NCBI RefSeq assembly: GCF_034651555.1
Contig: NZ_JAYEEQ010000016.1
Span: forward strand, 1 to 64,000
Source: Aurantibrevibacter litoralis
GTDB lineage: Bacteria > Bacteroidota > Bacteroidia > Flavobacteriales > Flavobacteriaceae
DNA: 64,000 nt
Direction: 5' to 3'
A model generated the notes under the pieces. That model did no database searches and was not told where the DNA came from. It saw nothing but the letters and a program-made list of their open reading frames with translations. Both the position numbers and the translations under genes were made by a program. Below, piece by piece: positions 27,093 to 36,227 of this stretch (position 1 is the stretch's first letter; each line of letters starts with the position of its first letter).

Positions 27093-28946
27093 TTAAGGTT
27101 CGGGATCTGGAATTGTAGTTAACGGTGGAATATTTCGTTCCGCACCCGGATAGCCAATATTTTGGTTTATAATACCTTGTGTATTTGCATTAATAGCCGG
27201 TGCCGGTATAGGCCATAATACATGAAACGGACTCATGGTGTATTCGTCACCGTGTATTGTTTTAAGTCCAAGATTGTAGAAATCCGTAACTTCCATAATT
27301 CTATCGAACCAGAAATTCTTTTGCGAAAAGTTGTCTAGACTATAACTTTGACCATTATAGGCTGTTCTTCCCGTTTTTGCAAAAATATATGCAATCCGCG
27401 TAAGTTCAGTCTTTCTTGGTTCTTCATAATACAGCTCTCTTACTCTTTCGTCTAGTATATAATCTATATTTACATCGGCACCGGTGATTTCATCTGCTCC
27501 TGCTCTTCTTCTAACCTCATTAATGTCATTGGCAGCGGCACCCGTATTGCCCAGCCAAAAATAGGCCTCAGCCCTCAACAGATATGTTTCTGCGAGCCTA
27601 AACACATACCAATCTCCATTACCTCCTCTTGGTCGAGTTTGTAGTGGATCTGGAACTTTAAATTTATAATGGGGAAATCCATACCAATTTCTAATGGTAT
27701 CTGATGCCAATGGAGTACCATCTGGCAACTTTAATTGTAAATTTTGTCCAAAAAATGGATTGCCGGACGCCTCCAAACTTGGGGCATTATAGACCAAATC
27801 TTCCATATCTATCCAGTTGCCTTTTTTATGGCGCAAATCATTGTTTGCATCTTTCCAAATGTCTTTTGTACTGTATCTTGTGCCTCTATTTCTTCCTATG
27901 CCCCGGCCAAATTCTGAAACCTGATCTATAGTAATACCGGGCGCATCTGACATTCCGTTTTGGCCATCTGGCGTATTGATAAAGCGCCACCAAAGTGGAA
28001 CAGCCTGCCTTTGAACTTGGGTTCCTCCATCAAAATCGCCATTGCCTTGAAATCCTAATCGATCGATTACATTTAGAATAGTTTCGGTATTTCCCGGGAT
28101 ACTCTTGTTTTCTACTCTATGCAAATCCCATGTTACATCCTTAGTTGGATCATTGGCGTCTATACCAAACCTCGATGTCATTAAAGAGTGCGTACCTCCA
28201 TCGATAATAAGCGATGCTGAGGCGATAGCCGCTTCAAAATCAGTGAGTGCAAGATTTACTTTAGTTAGCAAATGTAATACGGCAGCCCTATTGACTTCTC
28301 CTATATTTGCCACTTCTTTTACTAGAGGTACGGCAATGTTTAAGTCCTCTTGAATCTTTCTTAAAATCGTTTCTCTAGAAGTTGATACAAAATCTAATTT
28401 TGGTGAGGTAACTTCTTCTAAGATTAATGGAATATCACCAAATTGATGGGTAAGTCTATAATATCTATACGCTCTATGAAACAAAGCCCTTCCAAGGATA
28501 TCATTACGTTGCTCCACGTTTTCAAATTCAGCATCGTCCAGTCTCCCAATTACCGTATTTGCAAATTTTATTCCTTCATAAAATTGACTCCAATACCATC
28601 CGATGCGATTCCAGTCTGCACTATTGAGATTTGCATCAGGAAGAATTAGCAAATTGAGATCTTGGGCAGGACCGGTCTTGTCTGTGGTTCCTTCGACAGC
28701 CACCTCAGAAAATAAATTTTCCGTAATTATAGGTGCTCCATCACCAAAGAATTCGCCGCGCAGATTCGATGCTGCACTTACTAATAGTCCATTTAAACCC
28801 TCAGGAGTGTCTAATGCATTAGAAGGTGTTAAAAAAGATTTGGGTTCCTGTTCTAAAAAATCTTCACTACAAGATAGCACGGACAATATAAAAAGTGACG
28901 ATATCACTAATATCATCTTCGGATAGAATTTATCATTATTTTTCAT
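27093..28946 (-). CDS. SusD/RagB-family nutrient-binding lipoprotein
   Basis: SusD-like proteins sit on the SusC barrel and bind the glycan outside the cell. I use the ATG at 28946 (617 residues): MKNNDKFYPK leads into a lipoprotein signal with LSVLSC (Cys26) and the typical mature start CSEDFLEQEPKSF. The earlier ATG at 28982 would overlap susC and add a non-signal stretch. The helical TPR core is shown by ILGRALFHRAYRYYRLTHQFGDIPL and WYVFRLAETYLLRAEAYFWLG, and the C-terminal SusD motif by YILDERVRELYYEEPRKTELTRI. It follows susC by 19 bases; together they form the import pair of this glycan locus. Confidence 0.93.
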   Translation of the reverse strand: MKNNDKFYPKMILVISSLFILSVLSCSEDFLEQEPKSFLTPSNALDTPEGLNGLLVSAASNLRGEFFGDGAPIITENLFSEVAVEGTTDKTGPAQDLNLLILPDANLNSADWNRIGWYWSQFYEGIKFANTVIGRLDDAEFENVEQRNDILGRALFHRAYRYYRLTHQFGDIPLILEEVTSPKLDFVSTSRETILRKIQEDLNIAVPLVKEVANIGEVNRAAVLHLLTKVNLALTDFEAAIASASLIIDGGTHSLMTSRFGIDANDPTKDVTWDLHRVENKSIPGNTETILNVIDRLGFQGNGDFDGGTQVQRQAVPLWWRFINTPDGQNGMSDAPGITIDQVSEFGRGIGRNRGTRYSTKDIWKDANNDLRHKKGNWIDMEDLVYNAPSLEASGNPFFGQNLQLKLPDGTPLASDTIRNWYGFPHYKFKVPDPLQTRPRGGNGDWYVFRLAETYLLRAEAYFWLGNTGAAANDINEVRRRAGADEITGADVNIDYILDERVRELYYEEPRKTELTRIAYIFAKTGRTAYNGQSYSLDNFSQKNFWFDRIMEVTDFYNLGLKTIHGDEYTMSPFHVLWPIPAPAINANTQGIINQNIGYPGAERNIPPLTTIPDPEP

Positions 28947-28965
28947 TGGTGTATAATTTATTGGT

Positions 28966-31900
28966 TTACAAACTAATATCAACTCCTAGCGTAAAAAATC
29001 TTGGTGTGGGGATACGACCGTCTCCAATATTTGCAATACTGGTACCCTCGGGATCATACAGGTCCCAATCTGGAGACCATACCGCTAAATTTCTTGCATT
29101 AGCATATATTCTTAAACTTGAAAGCGATAGTTTATCCGTAATCGATTGCGGAAAGCGATACGCTACTGTTACATTATTAAGACGAACAAAGGAGCTTCTT
29201 CTATATATATTAAAAACAGCACTACCATCACTTGAAAATAATCTAGCATACTCATTGCTGCGGTTTTCTGGTGTCCAAAAAGGTGTTTGAAGTGAATTGA
29301 CACGATCTATGAAGCCATTACGATTTTTAGCTTCATTAAAAACTCTTTTCTGACCAAGGGAAGAATAGACCTCAAAAGAGAAATCTATATTCTTAAAAAA
29401 AGTAAACGTGTTAGCCATAGCCCACCTGTATTGAGGAGCTATATTTCCTTGAAATATTTTGTCTTCGTCTGTAAAAACACCATCTCCATTTCTATCTATC
29501 AACTTAAAATCCCCAGGGAATAAGCCAAATTGGGCCGCTTGGTCTGCTTCTTCTACCTGCCAAACACCATCTACCTCAAAATCCCAAATTACATCAGTAG
29601 CCTGGCCAATAAACCTTCTATTGGTAATATCATCGAGTTCATTCCCATTTTCATCCAAATCACCGAAAAGTTTGTTTATTCTGTTCCTATTTAAAGAAAA
29701 ATTAAAATTAGTACTCCAAGTAAAATTTTCCTTAGTAACATTTCTTGTGGTAACTGCAATTTCCAAGCCCTTATTTTGAATTTCCCCCAAATTTGTAAAT
29801 ACCTGATCAAAACCTATAACGCTAGGCAATTGGCGGGTTACTATAAGATCGTCCGTAACATTTCTATAGGCATCTATGGCGCCTTCAATCTTTCCTTGGA
29901 AAAGGCTAAAATCTAGTCCTAGGTTAACAGCTCTGGTACGTTCCCATTGGAGATCATTGTTTTCCTGAGTCCGGTTGTTAAGGGTAGCCACAGGAAAGAC
30001 GTTGCCATTGCCATCGACGTTGAGATACTTTCCTCCTGAAAGTTCGGATTGCGCCGCATACCGACCAAGCCCTCTATCATCGGAGAGGTTTAGAAAAAGA
30101 TCGGCATTAATAGTGGTTGCCCTGCTTCCGCCGAAACCCCTGTTTCCATTTTCACCGTAAGAGGCACGTAACTTTAAAAAATTGATTACGGATGAATTAA
30201 AAAAATCCTCTTCTGAAATAGACCAAGCACCCGATATGGACGGGAAATACGCCCTCTTATTATTCGTTCCAAATGCAGAATAGCCATCTCTTCTCAGTGT
30301 TGCGGTAACTAAGTATTTAGAATCATAATTATAGCTTAATCTGGACATAAAAGCATCACCAGTACTCTCTTCATCATCAGTGAAGGCTGTTTGCACAACA
30401 CCGGATTGAAGACTGCTAAACCCTAAAGAATCATCTGGCTCAAAAGTATTGGCTCTGGCATCTGTGATAAACGTTTGGAAATTTTCCGCGTAGAGCAAAA
30501 ACGTATAATTAAATGTATGTTTTCCAATGGTTTTATCCCATCTTAAGATATTATCTAATTGCCATTCTGTTGTTTTTTGATTCCATCTTTGTGAGGAGCC
30601 AACATTATTATTTGGGCTAGCTTGTGAAGAATGGTTGAAATACTCGAAAAAATCTAAACGATTGGTATAGCCTATTTCATATGAAAACCCAAGCGGTAGT
30701 TTTACCTTAGCATAGATTCTTGAATTAAAAGTATGTTCGAGGTCTACTCTATCATTGAAAGTACGGCGCAGAAATGCATTAGTTGCTCCTGCCCCGGGAT
30801 CTCCCTGCGGGCTTAGTGAAAGGTTTCCATCGCTGTCAAACTGAGAGCCCCAGGGAGAAGACAAAAATACCTGACCCCGATCCGCCGGAATAGACCCCTC
30901 ATCCCTTTTGGCGAACTGCACATTCATACCCACCGTGAGAAAATCGTTAATCTTAGCATCGAGATTTAAGCGCGATCGTATGGTTTCAAATTTTTCACCT
31001 ACCACTATGCCTTCATTTTCTGTTCTACCAACGGACCAATAATAATTAAGACCTTCCTCTCTTCCTGAAATACTCAAATTTACGTCGTTTCGGAAACCAG
31101 TTTGCATAATTTTATCATACCAATTAATACTGTTTCCTGCTAGAAAATTTTCAATTTCAACATCTTGGAAGCCAATCCTATTTAACCAAGCTCGTGTAGG
31201 ATCGCCCGCTGAACCATCGTAGGCAAACCATTGTTCTAGGGTTACTCCAGGAGGTAAATTATTAGGGTTGTCCCATCTTCCAGGAAAATTCGCATTATCT
31301 ACATTGATACTTTTAAATACATCTGTACGCCAATCTACATAGCCTTCTGCACTATAAGGCTTCTCTTTATTCGCCTCCGAAGCAATACCTACACTACTGT
31401 TAATAGTTATCACTGGTTTTTCGCTTGAGCCTCTTTTAGTAGTTACCAAAATAACCCCATTGGCTCCCCTAGCACCATAGACAGCAGCGGAACTAGCATC
31501 TTTCATCACATCGAGTTTATCAATATCGGCAGGGTTAATATCTGACAAATCTCCATTATAGATGATACCATCTACAACAATCAAAGGACTAGAACCCGCA
31601 TTTAAACTGTTATTTCCCCTAATTTGTATATTACTCACACCTTTGGGATCAGCTGAAAACCCAATACTTAAACCAGCCACATTGGCCCGAAGGACATCAG
31701 TAACCGAATTCGTCGATTGATGAGATATGGCCGCCGCGTCTACTTGTGCAATTGCTCCTGTTAAGTCTTTCTTTTTAACCGCCCCATACCCTATTAGAAC
31801 AACTTCGTCTAATTGAGAAGCACTTGCGATCATAACAGCATTAATCACCGACTGTCCCGAAATATTTATTTCTTGCGTTTCATACCCGATAAAGGTAAAA

Positions 31901-32139
31901 ACAAGTGTTGCGTTGGCGTTAGATACTGTTAATGAATAGTTGCCATCAAAATCCGTAGTTGTCCCGTTGGTTGTACCCTTTTCAATAATAGTAGTTCCAG
32001 GGAGTGGTCCACCAATATCTTCCGTAACTGATCCTGTAACCGTGTAAGGTTGTTGCGCTTTAGCGGATAAAAACGTAAGCATCGTTGCCATGGCAAATAG
32101 CAAAAGCTTACTGCCAAAAGTTAAGCCTGAATTTTTCAT
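28966..32139 (-). CDS. SusC/RagA-family TonB-linked outer-membrane transporter
   Basis: A 1057-residue SusC-type transporter that imports glycan fragments with its SusD partner. A signal peptide (1-28, ending AKAQQ) precedes a CarboxypepD_reg-like domain (about 32-112, GTTTDFDGNYSLTV). The plug (about 120-235) has the SusC signature VSNIQIRGNNSLNAGSSPLIVVDG and ARGANGVILVTTKRG. The barrel runs to the C-terminal LGVDISL. It is the first gene of the minus-strand run susC-susD-DUF6807-Gfo-Gfo and is divergent from lacI. No exact TAnnTTTG box was found upstream, which suggests regulated expression. Confidence 0.95.
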   Translation of the reverse strand: MKNSGLTFGSKLLLFAMATMLTFLSAKAQQPYTVTGSVTEDIGGPLPGTTIIEKGTTNGTTTDFDGNYSLTVSNANATLVFTFIGYETQEINISGQSVINAVMIASASQLDEVVLIGYGAVKKKDLTGAIAQVDAAAISHQSTNSVTDVLRANVAGLSIGFSADPKGVSNIQIRGNNSLNAGSSPLIVVDGIIYNGDLSDINPADIDKLDVMKDASSAAVYGARGANGVILVTTKRGSSEKPVITINSSVGIASEANKEKPYSAEGYVDWRTDVFKSINVDNANFPGRWDNPNNLPPGVTLEQWFAYDGSAGDPTRAWLNRIGFQDVEIENFLAGNSINWYDKIMQTGFRNDVNLSISGREEGLNYYWSVGRTENEGIVVGEKFETIRSRLNLDAKINDFLTVGMNVQFAKRDEGSIPADRGQVFLSSPWGSQFDSDGNLSLSPQGDPGAGATNAFLRRTFNDRVDLEHTFNSRIYAKVKLPLGFSYEIGYTNRLDFFEYFNHSSQASPNNNVGSSQRWNQKTTEWQLDNILRWDKTIGKHTFNYTFLLYAENFQTFITDARANTFEPDDSLGFSSLQSGVVQTAFTDDEESTGDAFMSRLSYNYDSKYLVTATLRRDGYSAFGTNNKRAYFPSISGAWSISEEDFFNSSVINFLKLRASYGENGNRGFGGSRATTINADLFLNLSDDRGLGRYAAQSELSGGKYLNVDGNGNVFPVATLNNRTQENNDLQWERTRAVNLGLDFSLFQGKIEGAIDAYRNVTDDLIVTRQLPSVIGFDQVFTNLGEIQNKGLEIAVTTRNVTKENFTWSTNFNFSLNRNRINKLFGDLDENGNELDDITNRRFIGQATDVIWDFEVDGVWQVEEADQAAQFGLFPGDFKLIDRNGDGVFTDEDKIFQGNIAPQYRWAMANTFTFFKNIDFSFEVYSSLGQKRVFNEAKNRNGFIDRVNSLQTPFWTPENRSNEYARLFSSDGSAVFNIYRRSSFVRLNNVTVAYRFPQSITDKLSLSSLRIYANARNLAVWSPDWDLYDPEGTSIANIGDGRIPTPRFFTLGVDISL

Positions 32140-32438
32140 AAAGTGGTTTTAAGTTTGATTGTTTATAATTTGAAAGTTTCTGAGAAAACTGTCCTATCTA
32201 AGAGTTAATTATTTTAAGAAGTATACCTCCTACTTCTGTTAATGTTTGTTTAAAATCATAGGCGATTAGGTTGGTTCGTTAAAAATGTATGTTAAATATT
32301 TCCTGTATGCTTAGGATTTTCAAATAAATAAAAAAATTAACAATGAAACAACCGATTGCACAATTATTTTAAAAATTTAACAATATGATGTATTCAAAAA
32401 TCGATTTGTTGTATACTAAAAGCTTATGTTTTCTCAAT

Positions 32439-32461
32439 TTGATAAAAATATTGATAAAAAT
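32439..32461 (+). repeat. Tandem 11-bp direct repeat TTGATAAAAAT
   Basis: TTGATAAAAAT occurs at 32439-32449 and again at 32451-32461, a 12-bp period, within the susC-lacI control region. Equal phasing suggests protein binding on one face of the helix. A chance AT-rich duplication cannot be excluded. Confidence 0.45.
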
Positions 32462-32482
32462 GCTGGTATTTTAAGATTTTTA

Positions 32483-32510
32483 TGCAATATTTGTGCAACA
32501 AAATTTGCAA
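32483..32510 (+). promoter_or_regulatory. Three phased TGCAA motifs, candidate operator
   Basis: TGCAA occurs at 32483-32487, 32494-32498 and 32506-32510, that is at steps of 11 and 12 bp. The flanks TTTATGCAA and TTGCAATAAA make an imperfect inverted repeat. The block ends 10 bases before the lacI start, so it would suit autoregulation. Confidence 0.4.
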
Positions 32511-32520
32511 TAAAGATACA

Positions 32521-33540
32521 ATGTCAGAGAAAAAAGTAACCATATATGATCTAGCGCATAAGCTAAACGTTTCGGCCGGAACAGTTAGCCGAAGTCTTAA
32601 CAATCACAGATCCATTAGTCAGAAAACCAAGGATCGGGTATTAGAAATGGCTCGTGAATGTGGCTATAAAGCCAATAAGTTTGCCGCAAATCTCCGCAAC
32701 CAAAAGACCTACACTATTGGCATTATTGTACCTAGGTTAAATTCCAATTTCATGTCTACCATATTAGCCGGCATAGAAAAAACAGTGAATGAATCAGGTT
32801 ATAATTTAATTATTAGTCAATCCCTAGAGTCCATGGAAAAGGAAAAGCTAAATGCTAAAACCTTATTTGACAGTAATGTGGATGCCTTATTGGTTTCCTT
32901 GGCGTATGACACTGTTAATTTTGATCATTTCATTCCATATTTACAACATAAAGTTCCAATTATATTTTTGGACAGAGTTCATAATTTAGCAGATTGTTCC
33001 ACGATCATTATTGACAACCAATTGGCTGGATTTGAAGCTACGGAACACTTAATTCTTCAGGGTTGTACTAAGTTGATGTACATAGGAGGTAATCTAAAGC
33101 GAAATGTGTATGCAGATCGTTATTTGGGTTTTAAAAGGGCTTTGGAAAAGTATGGTATAGTACAACAGCATCAGGATATTATAGAAACAGATCTTAATCC
33201 CGAACGAAGCAAAGAAGTTATCTCGCAAATCTTATCTTTAGGGGTTCCTATTAATGGGTTATTTGTAGCCAATGATGCATTTGCGGCGGGCTGTATGAAG
33301 GCATTAAAAAAAGAGAAGTATACCATACCTAAAGATATTAAAGTAATCGGATTTAATAATGACCCAATATCCAAATTGGTAACCCCATCATTAAGCACTG
33401 TAAATTATCCTGGGTTCGATATGGGGATATTGGCCGGACAAAGCGTTATTAGCCAATTAAACGGCAGCATTGATTTTCAGCCGGCAAATTCTATTGTTTT
33501 ACGCCATAAATTGATCATAAGAGAATCCTCTAGCTATTAA
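32521..33540 (+). CDS. LacI-family transcriptional regulator
   Basis: I start at the ATG at 32521 (339 residues), because MSEKKVTIYDLAHKL is the usual LacI N-terminus and the upstream codons overlap the operator-like repeats. The DNA-binding domain covers about 1-55: helix-turn-helix DLAHKLNVSAGTVSRSLNN and hinge helix YKANKFAANLRNQ. The effector domain, a periplasmic-binding-protein fold, follows (TIGIIVPRLNSNF, NGLFVANDAFAAGCMKAL, KVIGFNNDPISKL). It is divergent from susC and 12 bases before thuA, so it likely controls both the SusCD run and the downstream exported-enzyme genes. The effector is unknown; a sugar or uronate is expected. Confidence 0.92.
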   Translation: MSEKKVTIYDLAHKLNVSAGTVSRSLNNHRSISQKTKDRVLEMARECGYKANKFAANLRNQKTYTIGIIVPRLNSNFMSTILAGIEKTVNESGYNLIISQSLESMEKEKLNAKTLFDSNVDALLVSLAYDTVNFDHFIPYLQHKVPIIFLDRVHNLADCSTIIIDNQLAGFEATEHLILQGCTKLMYIGGNLKRNVYADRYLGFKRALEKYGIVQQHQDIIETDLNPERSKEVISQILSLGVPINGLFVANDAFAAGCMKALKKEKYTIPKDIKVIGFNNDPISKLVTPSLSTVNYPGFDMGILAGQSVISQLNGSIDFQPANSIVLRHKLIIRESSSY

Positions 33541-33552
33541 AAACCGAAAATT

Positions 33553-34488
33553 ATGAAAAAATTAGTTCCAATTTTGTGCAGTACTATCTGTTTGTGTTTT
33601 TTCCTGAATACCCTAAGCGGACAGGGATTAGAAGCTTTCAAAGTTTCAAAAGAGTGGGTAACGCAAATTGAACAACTTGCGCCCATAACCCCAGCAAAGG
33701 ATGTTGCAACCAAAAAAAAATTCCTTATTTTTTCACTCCATACGGGATTTGAGCATTGGGCCATTCCACATACCGAAAAGGTAATGTCGCTTCTGGTAGA
33801 TAAATCTGGGATGTACACTATTGATGTTTCCTATAATATTGCATCTTTTACAGCGGAAAATTTAGAAAAATATGATGCGGTTATCCTAAATAATAATTGC
33901 TCTATTGGTGATAAAAGAGATCTTTTTTGGGATGTAATAAAAAATGACAACACCTTGTCGGAGCGTGAAAAATTGGATAAGGCGGCGCAACTCGAATCCA
34001 ACCTCCTAAATTATGTTGCTGAAGGACATGGGCTAATGGTTTTGCACGGTGCTATAGTGATGCAGAATAAGTCCGAAAAATTTGGTGAAATGGTGGGTGG
34101 AAGTTTTGATTATCATCCTAAACAACAAAAAATTCAAGTGAATATCGTGGATCCCGAGCATCCACTAACCAAAGCCTTTCAAGGTGAAGGTTTTGAACAT
34201 ATAGATGAACCTTATTTTTTCAATAATGCGTATTTTGATTATAATTTTAGACCATTGCTTTCTATGGAAACAAAATCCTTAAGTGGTCTTAAAGAAGGCG
34301 TAGCAGTTAAAGACCCAATAAAGTATATTTCCTGGATAAAAAAATATGGCAACGGTCGTGTATTTTATTGTTCCCCATCCCATAATGCCCAGAGTTATGA
34401 AAATGAAAAATTATTAGGTTTTTTATTTAACGGGATGCAATATGTTGCGGGTGACCTACTATGTGACGACAGTCCCATGGAAAAATGA
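33553..34488 (+). CDS. ThuA-like exported protein
   Basis: A 311-residue protein with a signal peptide (about 1-24, ending LSGQ), so it acts outside the cytoplasm. The ThuA-like, class I glutamine-amidotransferase-related fold is visible in FLIFSLHTGFEHWAIPHTE, EKYDAVILNNNC, AEGHGLMVLHGAIV, VNIVDPEHPLTKAF and GRVFYCSPSHNAQSYEN. ThuA proteins were linked to trehalose and sucrose use in rhizobia and often accompany Gfo/Idh/MocA enzymes; their chemistry is not settled. It starts 12 bases after lacI and is probably in the same transcript, which supports a shared role with the keto-sugar-type genes of this locus. Confidence 0.82.
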   Translation: MKKLVPILCSTICLCFFLNTLSGQGLEAFKVSKEWVTQIEQLAPITPAKDVATKKKFLIFSLHTGFEHWAIPHTEKVMSLLVDKSGMYTIDVSYNIASFTAENLEKYDAVILNNNCSIGDKRDLFWDVIKNDNTLSEREKLDKAAQLESNLLNYVAEGHGLMVLHGAIVMQNKSEKFGEMVGGSFDYHPKQQKIQVNIVDPEHPLTKAFQGEGFEHIDEPYFFNNAYFDYNFRPLLSMETKSLSGLKEGVAVKDPIKYISWIKKYGNGRVFYCSPSHNAQSYENEKLLGFLFNGMQYVAGDLLCDDSPMEK

Positions 34489-34549
34489 GATCGTACCAGT
34501 TACACATTTTACTTAAAATGAATAAACAGATCCTTAAATATTAAAAGTT

Positions 34550-35398
34550 ATGCTTTTCAGGAATCGTTGCCACAGAGTACGCAAAAGGCTTTTACTAATT
34601 TCTTTATGCTTAATTTTATTAGAATCCTGCAATCCTAAAAACAAAAATAAGGAAGAGCTTACCAGCAATACGGAAAATAAAACTGTACAAGGTGACGCAA
34701 GAAAAATGGGGCAAATAGTATTAGATAAATGCATTGCTGCACACGGTAACTTTGACACATGGAATAGGTTTAAGGGTTTGGAGTATATATTAAACGATAA
34801 TGGCAAAGAAGTCTATCAAATCACGAACTTAAAGAATAGGAAAACGTATATAAAATCTAAGGATTACGAAGTAGGATTTGACGGGAATGTAGCTTGGGCT
34901 AAACCCGATGCGACAAAAGTTTCCGGACAGTCAGCCGCTTTTTATTATAATCTTGATTTTTATTTCATTGGAATTCCATACTTACTAAAAGACCCGGGTG
35001 TTCATGTAGACTATAAAGGTTCAGTCCTTATAGGTGATAGAACTTATGAATCCTTAAAAATAACATTTGGAGCAGATGTGGGCTTCACTCCAAATGATGT
35101 CTATTTTGCCTATTTGGATTCAAATTCGTATCAATTACAAATCCTGACCTACTCTATTTCTTATTTTTCAGGCAATTCATCAACAGTAAACACCGCAAAA
35201 GTGTACTCGGATTGGATTAACGTTCAAGGAATTCGTATGCCCGGAAAAATGGAAAATTTTGTGTGGGAAAATGGAAAACTTGGCGCTAGTAAAAATCATA
35301 TTAGGTATTTAAAAGACATCAAATTTTTAGAGGAAATAAAGGATCCGTCCATTTTTGATGTTGCAGAGGGTGCTATTATTGAAAAAATTTCAAAGTAG
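34550..35398 (+). CDS. DUF6503-like lipoprotein
   Basis: A 282-residue lipoprotein: basic n-region, hydrophobic helix and lipobox LESC (Cys27). The mature part has CIAAHGNFDTWNRFKGLEYI, FDGNVAWAKPDA and VYSDWINVQGIRMPGKMENF. It looks beta-rich and LolA-like, and resembles the DUF6503 family as I recall it; this assignment is tentative. It follows thuA by 61 bases in the same direction. No catalytic residues could be named, so a binding or transport role is only a guess. Confidence 0.65.
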   Translation: MLFRNRCHRVRKRLLLISLCLILLESCNPKNKNKEELTSNTENKTVQGDARKMGQIVLDKCIAAHGNFDTWNRFKGLEYILNDNGKEVYQITNLKNRKTYIKSKDYEVGFDGNVAWAKPDATKVSGQSAAFYYNLDFYFIGIPYLLKDPGVHVDYKGSVLIGDRTYESLKITFGADVGFTPNDVYFAYLDSNSYQLQILTYSISYFSGNSSTVNTAKVYSDWINVQGIRMPGKMENFVWENGKLGASKNHIRYLKDIKFLEEIKDPSIFDVAEGAIIEKISK

Positions 35399-35483
35399 AA
35401 TATCAATTTCAAAAAATTGCAATTGGTTTGAGACGTCTAAAAGAGCACATCAAAAAACAAGGGTAAAAATTTAAAAAAATATA

Positions 35484-36059
35484 ATGAACAGTATACTTAA
35501 ATTTGTTTTCCTCATCGTAGCATTAATTCTATTTTATGCCTGTTCCAATTCTAAATCGTTGTTTGAAGAAGACCAATCGGAATGGTTTATTTCTGGCGAG
35601 GCCACATGGGGCTTAGAAAATGGAGAACTTGTGGGCAGCATCACAAATGGTACAGGTTTCATTATGACGAATACCCAATTTGAGGATTTCGTTTTATCTA
35701 TGGATTTTAAACCAGACAGCAGTATCAATTCCGGTGTTTTTATTCGATGTCAACATAAAGAAATATCCTCGTCAACATGTTATGAGATTAATATTTGGGA
35801 TTTAAATCCCAATCAAGACTATCGAACAGGTGGTGTCGTTTCAATAGCCAAACCTTTAAATTATGTAGAAACAATTAATACTTGGAACACTTTTAGAATT
35901 AAAATGGTAAAGCAACATTTACAAGTTTGGATAAATGATGTTTTAACCACTGATATACACGATAAGGCCTTGAGAAGGGGGTACATTGGTTTACAAGCCC
36001 AAGATGATGGTTTTATTAAATTTAGAAAAATTAGAATTAAAGAATACAGAGAATTTTGA
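35484..36059 (+). CDS. DUF1080 family lipoprotein (3-keto-disaccharide hydrolase-like domain)
   Basis: A 191-residue protein with a lipoprotein-type signal (FYAC, Cys20). The remainder is one DUF1080 domain, a concanavalin-like beta-sandwich: WGLENGELVG, DFVLSMDFKPDSSINSGVFIR, YEINIWDL, WNTFRIKMVKQHLQVWIND and GYIGLQAQDDGFIKFRKIRI. Some DUF1080 proteins hydrolyse 3-keto-glycosides made by Gfo/Idh/MocA dehydrogenases in Bacteroides. Two exported oxidoreductases are encoded in the same locus, so this activity is plausible here, but it is inference. A hairpin (36058-36067 with 36087-36096) follows directly after the stop codon. Confidence 0.82.
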   Translation: MNSILKFVFLIVALILFYACSNSKSLFEEDQSEWFISGEATWGLENGELVGSITNGTGFIMTNTQFEDFVLSMDFKPDSSINSGVFIRCQHKEISSSTCYEINIWDLNPNQDYRTGGVVSIAKPLNYVETINTWNTFRIKMVKQHLQVWINDVLTTDIHDKALRRGYIGLQAQDDGFIKFRKIRIKEYREF

Positions 36060-36227
36060 ACTATTTTGTTATATGAGCGCTACAAAAAAATAGTTCAAAA
36101 AATACCTGCAAAATGCTTCCCTATATATTGCGTATTATAAATTCTCGTTTTAATGTAAATGACCATTTTACCTAGGTTGCGTACTTTAGAATAATGAAAA
36201 TATACATCAAAAAAAATCCTTTTAGCT

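Larger units (their letters stand above)
32140..32520. promoter_or_regulatory. Divergent control region between susC and lacI
   Basis: The 381 bases between the divergent starts are very AT-rich and hold no gene. The lacI-proximal end contains two copies of an 11-bp direct repeat (32439-32461) and three TGCAA motifs one helical turn apart (32483-32510); both are listed separately. These are the natural candidates for binding by the adjacent LacI regulator or a partner. Confidence 0.55.

Noticed and set aside
28947..28982. Upstream ATG for susD
   Set aside because: It overlaps susC and puts residues ahead of a complete lipoprotein signal that begins at 28946.
28603..29290. Plus-strand frames opposite the susD/susC junction
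   Set aside because: They lie fully inside strong coding regions and show no motif or signal.
32482..32520. Upstream ATG for lacI
   Set aside because: The extra 13 codons coincide with the TGCAA operator-like block, and the LacI family starts at MSEKKVTIYDLA.
36058..36096. GAACTATTTT hairpin after DUF1080 as a plus-strand terminator
   Set aside because: The stem is followed by A-rich, not T-rich, sequence on the plus strand, so it is a hairpin of unknown role.
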